From contig NZ_CP042808.1 in the NCBI RefSeq assembly GCF_004014775.2, positions 310,001 to 374,000 on the forward strand: a stretch of DNA of 64,000 nucleotides, read 5' to 3'. Position 1 is the first letter of the stretch. The number at the start of each line of letters is the position of its first letter. Shown here piece by piece: positions 27,389-35,314 of the stretch. The notes under the pieces were generated by a model. It worked only from the letters and a program-made list of their open reading frames with translations. It had not been told where the DNA came from and did not search any database. A program made the position numbers and the translations under genes. The DNA is from Acetobacter oryzoeni (lineage in GTDB: Bacteria; Pseudomonadota; Alphaproteobacteria; Acetobacterales; Acetobacteraceae).

Positions 27389-28684
27389 TTAATGTTGCGG
27401 CACATTCTGGCTTAAGTTTTCCAGCCAACAGGTTTCATTTTTAGGCTGGTTACACAGTGTGCTGGTTAACAGCAGGGGCGCACCTTGCCCGGCAACATTG
27501 TCCAGTTTCAGGCCATCTCGCAGTTGGGCGAGAGATTGATGGAAAACGGCAAAGCGGATTTCTTTGCGTCCATCAGAGTGCTTCCATGTTTCAAAAGCCA
27601 GAGTTGTATCGGGGGCGGTCGGGTCCGGTTGGTCTGTAAAGCTCCAGTCCAACCCGAACAGAGTGGTGAGCATATCCAGTGTGGTATCATGCCCGGCAAA
27701 CATCACCACGCGGGCCTGTGCAGGCAGTACGCTTCCATCCGGTAGGGGAAGGGGCTGTTCATTCAGGAGTGTTAAAATAGCTTGGGCCAGTTTGCCACCA
27801 CGAGGAATGGCAATGGCTGGGGTGCGGCGCATACGTGCACTTTGATAATTATGCACAGGTAAAACGCTATTAAGCGTATTTACAGTATCCGTATGGGCTG
27901 CGGTTACAGAGGAAGGTAACCCCTGCACATATTCCAGCAGCAGAGCTTCTGAAACAGTAGAACCTAACGCCAGCCCATTTTCTGCGTGGGGTGTGCCCTT
28001 TTTCCATGAAAGGGGCGCATGCTTGGAAAAACATGGCGTTGTGCCAGTTGTACATGCGTTGGGGGCAAAGAGAGCTTGCAGGGTTTGAACGCCCGATTGC
28101 ACTGGCGGTGGCAGTTCCGTGCCCGGTGTGAGATCTGGATTAAGGTTTTTTTCAACGTCATCTGTATTTAGCGCCGTGCTTTGGGCAGCCAAGGCGTTAA
28201 ACAGCGGATCATGTGTTTTAGCAGGCATGGAGCGCGCTTGCGTCTGGCAACCATCGCTTAACGCGGCAGCCAGAATATCGCCGCTGTGTTGTGTGCGGCT
28301 GCTGGCGGAATCTGCCCAGATAAAAGCTGGTTGCTCCGGCAGGCAACGGGCAGAACCATCCCTGCTGGCAATATGGTAATAGCTTTTTAAAAACTGCCCC
28401 ATCAGGCCCAGATCAAACTGGCCATGCGCCGTCATCTCACCGGGGGGAACGGGCCAGGGTGTCCACGTATGGCGGGTCTTTTTTTCTAGCTTGTCCAAAG
28501 GCTTGGTTGGGCTGCGGATTCCGTGGCGAGAAACCAGCACAACCCGTTCCAATGTGGCATCAGAGACATCTGCCTGCGCAGCAGATGCCTCTGGAATAGT
28601 GATTGTGGGCGGAAAAAGAGAAAAGGTGGTGCCCAGAAAGCAGGTAAGAAGGAAAGCGGAGGAACGGGAGCAGGAAAAATTCAT
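27389..28684 (-). CDS. Histidine acid phosphatase
   Basis: A 431-residue secreted phosphatase of the branch-2 histidine superfamily (AppA/Agp-like). Signal peptide about 1-36. The catalytic Arg-His-Gly-Ile-Arg-Ser-Pro motif is near residue 53, and the His-Asp proton-donor pair is in Ala-Gly-His-Asp-Thr-Thr-Leu-Asp. Such enzymes release phosphate from sugar phosphates or phytate in the periplasm, which suits the nearby pho block, but I see no Pho box before it. Its ATG overlaps the stop of the upstream CorC-type gene. Confidence 0.85.
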   Translation of the reverse strand: MNFSCSRSSAFLLTCFLGTTFSLFPPTITIPEASAAQADVSDATLERVVLVSRHGIRSPTKPLDKLEKKTRHTWTPWPVPPGEMTAHGQFDLGLMGQFLKSYYHIASRDGSARCLPEQPAFIWADSASSRTQHSGDILAAALSDGCQTQARSMPAKTHDPLFNALAAQSTALNTDDVEKNLNPDLTPGTELPPPVQSGVQTLQALFAPNACTTGTTPCFSKHAPLSWKKGTPHAENGLALGSTVSEALLLEYVQGLPSSVTAAHTDTVNTLNSVLPVHNYQSARMRRTPAIAIPRGGKLAQAILTLLNEQPLPLPDGSVLPAQARVVMFAGHDTTLDMLTTLFGLDWSFTDQPDPTAPDTTLAFETWKHSDGRKEIRFAVFHQSLAQLRDGLKLDNVAGQGAPLLLTSTLCNQPKNETCWLENLSQNVPQH

Positions 28685-30003
28685 GGGGTCTCGGTCATAC
28701 GTGTCACAAGTAGCTGATTGATACGGAATCCTTCCACATCCACCACTTCAAAGCGGAAACCAGCGGCATCTACCCGGTCTGCCTTACGGGCCATACGGCG
28801 CAGACGGTGCATAATAAAGCCACCAATTGTGTCAAACTGCTCGCTATCGGGCAGATCCACGACATGCAGTTCGCGGATAACATCACCAATCGGCGCGGCG
28901 CCATCTACAAGCCATGAGTTCTCATCACGCTTTACAATGGCTTGTTCTTCAAACGGGCTGGCTAGCCCATCCATCAGTACGCCCATAATGTCTTTAAAGG
29001 TAATCAGCCCCACAACCAGCCCGTATTCATTGACAATCAGGGCAAAGCCGGTGCCGTGCGTATCAAACTGAGCCAGTGTATCCCAAAGGTTCAGTGTTTC
29101 GGGAACAGAGAGAACTTCACGCCGCATCCGGGCAATGGGGTTGCTATGGGGGCGGCCAGAGGGTGCGATGGAAGGATCCACCACAGATGCCAGCACGTCT
29201 TCCGCACGGATGGAGCCGATAACTCTATCCAGCCCACCATTGCACAGCGGATAGCGGGAATAAGGGTTGGTGCGTACCTTTTCGTGGTTATGTTCAGGCG
29301 TGTCCTGAATATCCAAAAAGATGATTTCATCACGCGGGGTCATGGCGGAGGTGACGGAACGCGCCTGTAGGGCCAGCACGTTCTCAATCATCTGGTGTTC
29401 TTGCTGTAGCAACACACCGGATGCCGTGCCAGCGGCCAGAATGGCATGCAGGTCTTCCGGCGTGATGGGTTCGACCGCAGAAGCTGCCGGGATTTTCAGT
29501 GCATGCAAAATGGCATCGGAAATCTTGGAAAAAATCCACACAAACGGATACAGCACCCGCAGGGCCACGCGGGGGAACCACCCCACAGCCATAGCCACTT
29601 TGTCCGGGTTGTTCATGGCTACGCGCTTGGGCAGCAGGTCAGCAAACAGAACAAAGGCGCCGGTTACAAAAATAAAGCTGAAAGTGGAGGCCAGATTCTG
29701 CGCCCACCAGTCTGACATACCCCAGCGGCTTAGAAATTCGGTTACAGGCGGGGTGAACATTTCGGAACTGGCAATACCGCCCAGAATCCCTACGCCGTTC
29801 AGGCAGATCTGGATGGCGGTCATCACCTGTCCGCTGTTGCGGCGCAGGGCCAGAAAGGCTTGGGCGCGCTTGTCTCCTGCTTCTGCACGACTGCGAAGCC
29901 TGACTTCCCGCGCAGCTGCGAAGGATATCTCGGAAAGTGAAATCAGAATGCTGACAGCAATCAGCAGGACAAGGGTCAGCAGACCCATAATAAACAGGAA
30001 CAA
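28681..30003 (-). CDS. CorC/HlyC/CNNM-type membrane protein (YtfL-like)
   Basis: A 440-residue inner-membrane protein. The N-terminal DUF21 domain (about 1-190) has 3-4 membrane segments and the Ser-Glu-Ile-Ser-Phe-Ala-Ala-Ala-Arg motif. A CBS pair follows (about 200-320), then a C-terminal CorC_HlyC domain (about 340-425). Relatives are linked to Mg/Co efflux or polyamine export. The frame opens with TTG at 30003; ATG 29988 five codons later is a credible alternative. Co-transcribed with the phosphatase (ATGA overlap). Confidence 0.88.
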   Translation of the reverse strand: MFLFIMGLLTLVLLIAVSILISLSEISFAAAREVRLRSRAEAGDKRAQAFLALRRNSGQVMTAIQICLNGVGILGGIASSEMFTPPVTEFLSRWGMSDWWAQNLASTFSFIFVTGAFVLFADLLPKRVAMNNPDKVAMAVGWFPRVALRVLYPFVWIFSKISDAILHALKIPAASAVEPITPEDLHAILAAGTASGVLLQQEHQMIENVLALQARSVTSAMTPRDEIIFLDIQDTPEHNHEKVRTNPYSRYPLCNGGLDRVIGSIRAEDVLASVVDPSIAPSGRPHSNPIARMRREVLSVPETLNLWDTLAQFDTHGTGFALIVNEYGLVVGLITFKDIMGVLMDGLASPFEEQAIVKRDENSWLVDGAAPIGDVIRELHVVDLPDSEQFDTIGGFIMHRLRRMARKADRVDAAGFRFEVVDVEGFRINQLLVTRMTETP

Positions 30004-30227
30004 GAGAACGTCCGAAATAAAGTGAAACCTGTAATGGTGGCTTCATCTATACCCGCAGGCCGAACAGATACCTAGTTTAATTTTTGTTCCCAACCGGAAT
30101 GAGAGGAAACTTCAAAATACTGTCATGCAGGCACAGATGGGCTTTGCATGCGTTGGTGTACTGCGTACCGTGCCCAAGATTTTGGCCGGTTGATGGGTGG
30201 CAAAAGCTTAACCAGCGGTGAAAAAAC

Positions 30228-31208
30228 ATGTTTAAAGCCCTGTATGTAGAAAAAACAGAAACTGGCCAGCAGGTTACGCTGCGTGAACTGGCAGAGGCAG
30301 ACCTGCCAGAAGGGGATGTAACAATCCGGGTGCAGTGGTCATCCCTTAATTACAAGGATGCGCTCGCGCTTACAGGTAAGGGGCCGATCATACGTAACTG
30401 GCCCATGGTGCCGGGTATTGATCTGGCAGGTAAAGTTGAGGCTTCTACACATCCGGCGGTTCTTGTTGGGCAGGATGTTATTGTGACAGGGCATGGCTTG
30501 GGGGAAAGCCGCTGGGGTGGGTTTGCCCAACTGGCGCGTGTGCCGGGTTTATGGGCTTTGCCACAACCTTTGGGGCTAAATGGGCGGCAGGTTATGGCGC
30601 TCGGCACGGCGGGCTTTACGGCTATGCTGTGTGTGCAGGCCCTTCAGCGTGAAGGGGTGGAACCTGCAAGCGGGCCGGTACTGGTTACCGGCGCCAGTGG
30701 CGGAGTAGGTAGCGTGGCTATCATGCTGCTATCGCGGTTGGGGTATCAGGTTGTGGCAGTAACCGGGCGGTTGGAAGAGCAACCTTACCTGCACAGTTTG
30801 GGGGCTGCAGACGTATTGCCGCGCGCGCATTTTACCACGCCATCCCGCCCGTTGGAAAAAGCGCGTTGGGCTGGTGCGGTTGATGTTGTGGGGGGGCAGG
30901 TTCTGGCCTCGGTGTGTGCAAGTATGCGCCCTCAAGGGGTGGTTACAGCATGCGGGTTGGCCGGAGGGATGGATTTTCCCGCAACGGTGGCCCCATTTAT
31001 TTTGCGTGGCGTAACATTGGTGGGCATTGATAGCGTGCAATGTCCGCGGCGAGAGCGGCAGGAAGCATGGGCGCGCCTTGCTGAACTGATAAACCCTAGT
31101 CAGCTTGATGACATGGTGCGTGAGATTGATCTGGCAGAAGCCCCGCAGGCTGCGGATATGCTTCTGGCAGGCCATGTGCGGGGACGGTTGGTTGTACGTA
31201 TTCCTTAA
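30228..31208 (+). CDS. AcuI/YhdH-type acrylyl-CoA or quinone reductase
   Basis: A 326-residue medium-chain dehydrogenase/reductase of the YhdH/YhfP/AcuI clade, which reduces acryloyl-CoA with NADPH or acts as a quinone oxidoreductase. Marks: Ser-Ser-Leu-Asn-Tyr-Lys-Asp near residue 40, Val-Pro-Gly-Ile-Asp-Leu-Ala-Gly, and the nucleotide-binding Thr-Gly-Ala-Ser-Gly-Gly-Val-Gly-Ser. No zinc ligands are seen, as expected. A propionate link (acryloyl-CoA to propionyl-CoA) would fit the prp genes elsewhere in the window, but that is inference. Confidence 0.87.
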   Translation: MFKALYVEKTETGQQVTLRELAEADLPEGDVTIRVQWSSLNYKDALALTGKGPIIRNWPMVPGIDLAGKVEASTHPAVLVGQDVIVTGHGLGESRWGGFAQLARVPGLWALPQPLGLNGRQVMALGTAGFTAMLCVQALQREGVEPASGPVLVTGASGGVGSVAIMLLSRLGYQVVAVTGRLEEQPYLHSLGAADVLPRAHFTTPSRPLEKARWAGAVDVVGGQVLASVCASMRPQGVVTACGLAGGMDFPATVAPFILRGVTLVGIDSVQCPRRERQEAWARLAELINPSQLDDMVREIDLAEAPQAADMLLAGHVRGRLVVRIP

Positions 31209-31217
31209 CCCCAAAAA

Positions 31218-33374
31218 TTAAGATGCCGCCCTGTTTTGCTTATGGGGTGGTTGATACTGGGTCAGCACGCCGCCGGGCTGGAAGATATAAATGGTATCTG
31301 CATGTGCAATGGTTGCCGGGCGATGGGCAACCATAATGCGGGTAATGTTCATATCGCGCAGGGCTTCGGCCACCTTGTGTTCGGTCAGTTCATCCAGATG
31401 GCTCGTGGCTTCATCCAGAAACAGGATTTCGGGTTTGCGATAGAGCGCGCGTGCCAGAATAACGCGCTGCTTTTGCCCACCAGAAAGCCCACTGCCCATA
31501 TCACCCACCAAGGTTTCAAACCCCATAGGCATGCGCTTGATATCGTCAATAATGGCAGCACGGGTGGCGCATTCCACCAGCCATGCCTCATCCACCTGTT
31601 CGGAAAAACCACTGATATTATCTGCAATAGAGCCAGAGAACAGGCCATCATCCTGCAACACTCCGGCAATGCGGTTGCGATAGCCCTCAAGCGTCAGGCT
31701 TTCCAAATCTGCACCATCCAGTTGGATGCTGCCTTCCTGGGTTTCCATCAGCCCCATCAGGGTCTTAAGGAATGTGGTTTTGCCACAGCCCGAAGGGCCG
31801 ACAATGGCAACACTACTGCCCGCAGGTACCTCTAGTGAAATATTGCGGAAAATCCACGGATCTTGTGAGCCGTAGCGGGCAGACAGGCCAGAACAACTGA
31901 GCGTGCCATTGGCCCGTTGTTCACCCAGGCGGGGTGGCGGCACAGCAGCCGTGGTGTTCGTGGTTTCCGGGTCTGTCATCACAATGTCAGACAAACGGTC
32001 TGTCTGCACATTCAGCATACGTATCTGAAAGCCGCTGCTGATGAGGTTGCCAATGCGTGTGGCAAACTGATCTTTGTAGGACAGGAAAGCCACCAGCATA
32101 CCCACAGTCATGTGGCCGCTCATAACAGCACCCGCACCCAGAACCATCATGATCAGGCGGTCAGCGCCAAAAATCAGATCGCCCATGCGGCCATAAATCA
32201 GATCATAGCGTTGCAGGCGCAGGCGGATGTTAATGCTGTCTACCAGCAAGTTCAGCCATGTGGTGCGGCGGCGTTCACGCAGGCCCAAAAGTTTTACGCT
32301 GGCCATGCCGCGTAGGGTTTCTATAAAATGGCTTTGCTGGCGGGCATCAATTACAATCTGTTCTTCAGATGCCTCACGGTAGATACGGTAGGTAATCAGC
32401 CGCAACAGCACATCCAGCCCCGTGGCTACCATAGCCACCATGCCCAGCCAGCCACCATAAATGAACAGCATGATGGCCATGCCCACAGCCATCACCCCAT
32501 CCATAACCGTTTGCACCATATCGGTGGTGATAGTTTTTTGGATGGTGCCCAGAGAGTTAAAGCGTGAAAGCACATCGCCCACATGGCGTTTGGAAAAATA
32601 ATCCAGCGGCAAGCGAGAGAGGTGGTCAAACAGGCTGGTGTTCCATTGCAGGCCCACGCGCGTGCTCAGCAGCAGCACGGCCCATTGGCGCACACAGCCA
32701 ATAAGCATTTGCAAAAGCAAAAGCAGGGCCATGCCACAAGCAATGGTAATGAGCAGTTCGTGATCTGCCGTTACCACCACTTCATCAATCACGACTTGCG
32801 AGACCATGGGCATGATCAGCGCAATGACTTCCAACCCAAGAGAAAGCGCACCCAGCACCATCAGGGCAGGGCGCAGCCCAGCGACATGACGAAACAGATC
32901 GCGCAAGCGCAGGGTTTCTCGGTCATCTTCGCGGCGGAAGCTATCGTTTGGCGTGGCTTCCAGGGCAATACCCGTGAACTCGCGCGAGACTTCGCCCATA
33001 CTAAGCGTACGGCGGCCCACTGCTGGGTCATGAATAGTAACTTTGTTGCTCTTAACCTGCGTAAGCACCACAAAGTGGTTCATGCTCCAGTGTAAAATGC
33101 AGGGCATGCGCAGGTTGGGCAGGTCTTCCAGTTCCAGCCGCACGGCGCGGGTAGAAAGCCCCACCGTATCAGCCGTAGCGATAAGATCGCGCAGCGTAAC
33201 GCCTTTAACAGATATGGAATAACGCCTGCGCAATGTGGCCAGATCAATCTGGTTGCCATAATGGCCCATAATCATGGCCAGACATGCCAAACCACATTCT
33301 GCGGCTTCTACCTGTAAAATAACAGGCGTGCGCGAACGCCACCCGAATTCAAGGGATTTGAGGGTTACGCCCAT
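31218..33374 (-). CDS. C39-peptidase-containing ABC exporter (PCAT)
   Basis: A 718-residue bacteriocin-type exporter that cleaves double-glycine leaders and pumps the peptide out. The N-terminal C39 protease has Gln21, nucleophile Cys27 (Glu-Ala-Ala-Glu-Cys-Gly-Leu-Ala-Cys), His100 and Asp116, all present, so it looks active. A six-helix membrane domain spans about 160-440. The ATPase has Walker A Gly-Pro-Ser-Gly-Cys-Gly-Lys-Thr, signature Leu-Ser-Gly-Gly-Gln-Lys-Gln-Arg and Walker B Ile-Leu-Phe-Leu-Asp-Glu. It shares one base with the upstream hlyD stop. The double-glycine precursor 1.4 kb upstream is its likely substrate. Confidence 0.95.
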   Translation of the reverse strand: MGVTLKSLEFGWRSRTPVILQVEAAECGLACLAMIMGHYGNQIDLATLRRRYSISVKGVTLRDLIATADTVGLSTRAVRLELEDLPNLRMPCILHWSMNHFVVLTQVKSNKVTIHDPAVGRRTLSMGEVSREFTGIALEATPNDSFRREDDRETLRLRDLFRHVAGLRPALMVLGALSLGLEVIALIMPMVSQVVIDEVVVTADHELLITIACGMALLLLLQMLIGCVRQWAVLLLSTRVGLQWNTSLFDHLSRLPLDYFSKRHVGDVLSRFNSLGTIQKTITTDMVQTVMDGVMAVGMAIMLFIYGGWLGMVAMVATGLDVLLRLITYRIYREASEEQIVIDARQQSHFIETLRGMASVKLLGLRERRRTTWLNLLVDSINIRLRLQRYDLIYGRMGDLIFGADRLIMMVLGAGAVMSGHMTVGMLVAFLSYKDQFATRIGNLISSGFQIRMLNVQTDRLSDIVMTDPETTNTTAAVPPPRLGEQRANGTLSCSGLSARYGSQDPWIFRNISLEVPAGSSVAIVGPSGCGKTTFLKTLMGLMETQEGSIQLDGADLESLTLEGYRNRIAGVLQDDGLFSGSIADNISGFSEQVDEAWLVECATRAAIIDDIKRMPMGFETLVGDMGSGLSGGQKQRVILARALYRKPEILFLDEATSHLDELTEHKVAEALRDMNITRIMVAHRPATIAHADTIYIFQPGGVLTQYQPPHKQNRAAS

Positions 33375-34678
33375 TACCTCAATCCTCCGCTTACGGCGTA
33401 AAAATCATCACGCATGCTGATAACGGGATCGAAAATCCACTGGTAAAGTCTGCGGGTATCAATAGCGATATCGGCTTCAACTTCCATGCCGGCTTCAAGC
33501 GGCTTGTGTTGGCCATAGGCATCAACAAACTGCTGATCGGGGCGTACGCGGATGCGGTAAATATCCTGCCCCGGATTTTGAGATTGCGTTTTGTCTTTGT
33601 CTGAAGGGGCAGCTTTCTGGCCTGTGCCATCTGTTGCGGTAACAGGTGCACGCGTAATCTCGCTGACATGACCGCGATACAAACCAAAACGCTGATAGGG
33701 GAAGGCGGCATAGCGTAGCAACACGGGCTCGCCCTCATGCAAAAAGCCTATAGAGGCAGAGCTGACATACAATTCAGCTTCCAGGGCATGGCCTGTGGGC
33801 AATAATGTGAGCAGGGGCGTGCCAGACGAAACCTGCTGGCCGGGGTTAACGCGAATGGCGGTGAGGGTGCCATCATCCGGAGCAAGGATAATACTGCTGC
33901 GGTGGCCTTCACTTTCGGCAATCTGTTGGTCAATCTGGGCAATCTGCTTGTCCAGATCATTCAGATCATGCGCCAGTTGGCCATCATAGCGAATGAGCTT
34001 TGTGGTCAGGTCCGCAATCTTTCCTTCTGTGTCCGTATAGCTTTGTAAAAACTGTGCATGACTGCTGAGCAACTGGGCATAGGTATAAAGCTGGCTCTGG
34101 AATTGTGTTTCTGTCACCAGATGTGCGGATTGTGCCGTTTGCATACGGCGTACAGCAGCTTCCACCACAGGCAGCACATGGGCATCGTTATCAAGCTGGT
34201 GCCCGATATGTTGATGTTGCTGGTTGAGGTAACGGATCTGGGTCACCATGGATTGTTTTTCCACGGGAGCATCCTGCGTGCGAATATTCTTTTGCTGCTG
34301 CAACAGGTCGCGCTGATGGCGCAGTTGGGAGAGGATGTGCTCCTGCGTGGGACCTGATGAAGATGTTGCCTCCAGATCTATGGTGAACAGCACATCACCT
34401 TTTTTAACGTGATGGCCTTCTATGGCATTTTGTTGCGCAATAGTGCCAGTTGTATTGGCATTAACGGTAATAAGGCCTGAAGGAGGAACCATTAAGCCGG
34501 TAGCGTGCACACGCCGGGTATAAACACCCCAGATAGTGTAGAGAATGGCCAGTACCACAAGAACGAGCGTGAACCATGCCGCAATTCGGATAGAAAGCGG
34601 TTGAGAGGCCTGAACCTGCCCAAGCCATGATTGACGTCGTGCTTCCAGAACCTCACGTCTAAAAAGGTCCGAACTCAT
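33374..34678 (-). CDS. HlyD-family periplasmic adaptor
   Basis: A 434-residue membrane-fusion protein of a type I/PCAT export system (CvaA-like). One membrane helix at about 31-52. A lipoyl/biotinyl half-motif lies at about 65-105 (Gly-Leu-Ile-Thr-Val-Asn-Ala-Asn to Val-Lys-Lys-Gly-Asp-Val-Leu). A long coiled hairpin spans about 110-260, then the second lipoyl half and beta-barrel. It bridges the exporter to an outer-membrane channel, which is not encoded nearby. Residues about 345-365 are a Lys/Ser/Gln-rich insert. Ribosome site weak; ATG 34678 fits. Confidence 0.92.
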   Translation of the reverse strand: MSSDLFRREVLEARRQSWLGQVQASQPLSIRIAAWFTLVLVVLAILYTIWGVYTRRVHATGLMVPPSGLITVNANTTGTIAQQNAIEGHHVKKGDVLFTIDLEATSSSGPTQEHILSQLRHQRDLLQQQKNIRTQDAPVEKQSMVTQIRYLNQQHQHIGHQLDNDAHVLPVVEAAVRRMQTAQSAHLVTETQFQSQLYTYAQLLSSHAQFLQSYTDTEGKIADLTTKLIRYDGQLAHDLNDLDKQIAQIDQQIAESEGHRSSIILAPDDGTLTAIRVNPGQQVSSGTPLLTLLPTGHALEAELYVSSASIGFLHEGEPVLLRYAAFPYQRFGLYRGHVSEITRAPVTATDGTGQKAAPSDKDKTQSQNPGQDIYRIRVRPDQQFVDAYGQHKPLEAGMEVEADIAIDTRRLYQWIFDPVISMRDDFYAVSGGLR

Positions 34679-34733
34679 GCAGGCTTTTTTGAAGAGAGCA
34701 AGGTTTTACCACTTTAGTATTTTTGCAAAATAA

Positions 34734-34760
34734 CCAGGCGGATTTTTGAAAACCGCCTGG
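34734..34760 (-). terminator. Terminator after the double-glycine peptide gene
   Basis: CCAGGCGG (34734-34741) pairs with CCGCCTGG (34753-34760), extended by internal A/T pairs. On the minus strand it is followed by a T-rich TTATTTTG tail. It lies between the peptide gene and the exporter genes, so the peptide is probably made in excess over the exporter. Confidence 0.7.
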
Positions 34761-34772
34761 AAATTCCTGAAA

Positions 34773-35033
34773 TTAAACTTTCAGAACGTCACCCAGCAGG
34801 GAGGTTACGCCATTGGTTGTGGCGTCCAGACCCGTCAGCAGGCCATCGGCAACCGTGGTTACGCCGCTTGTTACAGCAGGAACCAGAGCATTAACCGTGC
34901 TGTTCACGCCGCCAAGGATGGTGGCCAGTCCCACATCCAGACCAGCCAGTGTGTCTGTCAGTGTGGTGCCCAGAGCATCGCCCAGCGTGCCGCCAGCAAC
35001 CATAGCGATTTCGGAATCGTTCAGATTTTTCAT
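34773..35033 (-). CDS. Double-glycine leader peptide precursor with six 11-residue repeats
   Basis: An 86-residue precursor. Residues 1-15 form a class II microcin-type leader (Met-Lys-Asn-Leu-Asn-Asp-Ser-Glu-Ile-Ala-Met-Val-Ala-Gly-Gly), predicted to be cut after Gly15 by the C39 exporter next door. The mature 71 residues have no Cys, Trp, Tyr, Phe, His or Arg, one Lys and six Asp. Hydrophobic residues recur every 11 positions: mature 6/17/28/39/50/61, 10/21/32/43/54/65 and, less strictly, 13/24/35/46/57/68, with Gly or Ala just before the first set. This predicts an amphipathic 11/3 helix. Ribosome site AAGGTG eight bases before ATG. Bacteriocin, matrix or signalling role is open; no immunity gene is seen. 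Confidence 0.88.
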   Translation of the reverse strand: MKNLNDSEIAMVAGGTLGDALGTTLTDTLAGLDVGLATILGGVNSTVNALVPAVTSGVTTVADGLLTGLDATTNGVTSLLGDVLKV

Positions 35034-35079
35034 AGGTTTTCACCTTTGACTAAGAAAGTTGTGCCATTGCGGCAGGCCT

Positions 35080-35108
35080 ATATTCTGGCAAAATATATTT
35101 TCTGACAA
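35080..35108 (-). promoter_or_regulatory. Candidate promoter of the double-glycine peptide gene
   Basis: On the minus strand, TTGTCA (35108-35103) and GAATAT (35085-35080) are spaced by 17 bases. A start of transcription near 35073 would leave a leader of about 40 bases. The whole 35034-35314 divergent region is strongly AT-rich and otherwise shows no gene. Confidence 0.5.
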
Positions 35109-35314
35109 CAGTATAGTAAAGTAACAAATAAAAGAATACACAACTAAATATTTAAATAAAATAATTTATATTACATGGAGTGTATTTATTTTGTTCATTA
35201 ATGCTTATCAAAAATAAATAATCAAATCAGGTATGTAATTTTTGCATTCACGGACGCACTTCAAAAGCTCTTACGTTTTGGCATGTTTTCATAAAATTAT
35301 ATGGTGACTCTCAA

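Noticed and set aside
34773..35033. Lanthipeptide or other modified peptide
   Set aside because: No cysteine in the precursor and no modification enzyme nearby.
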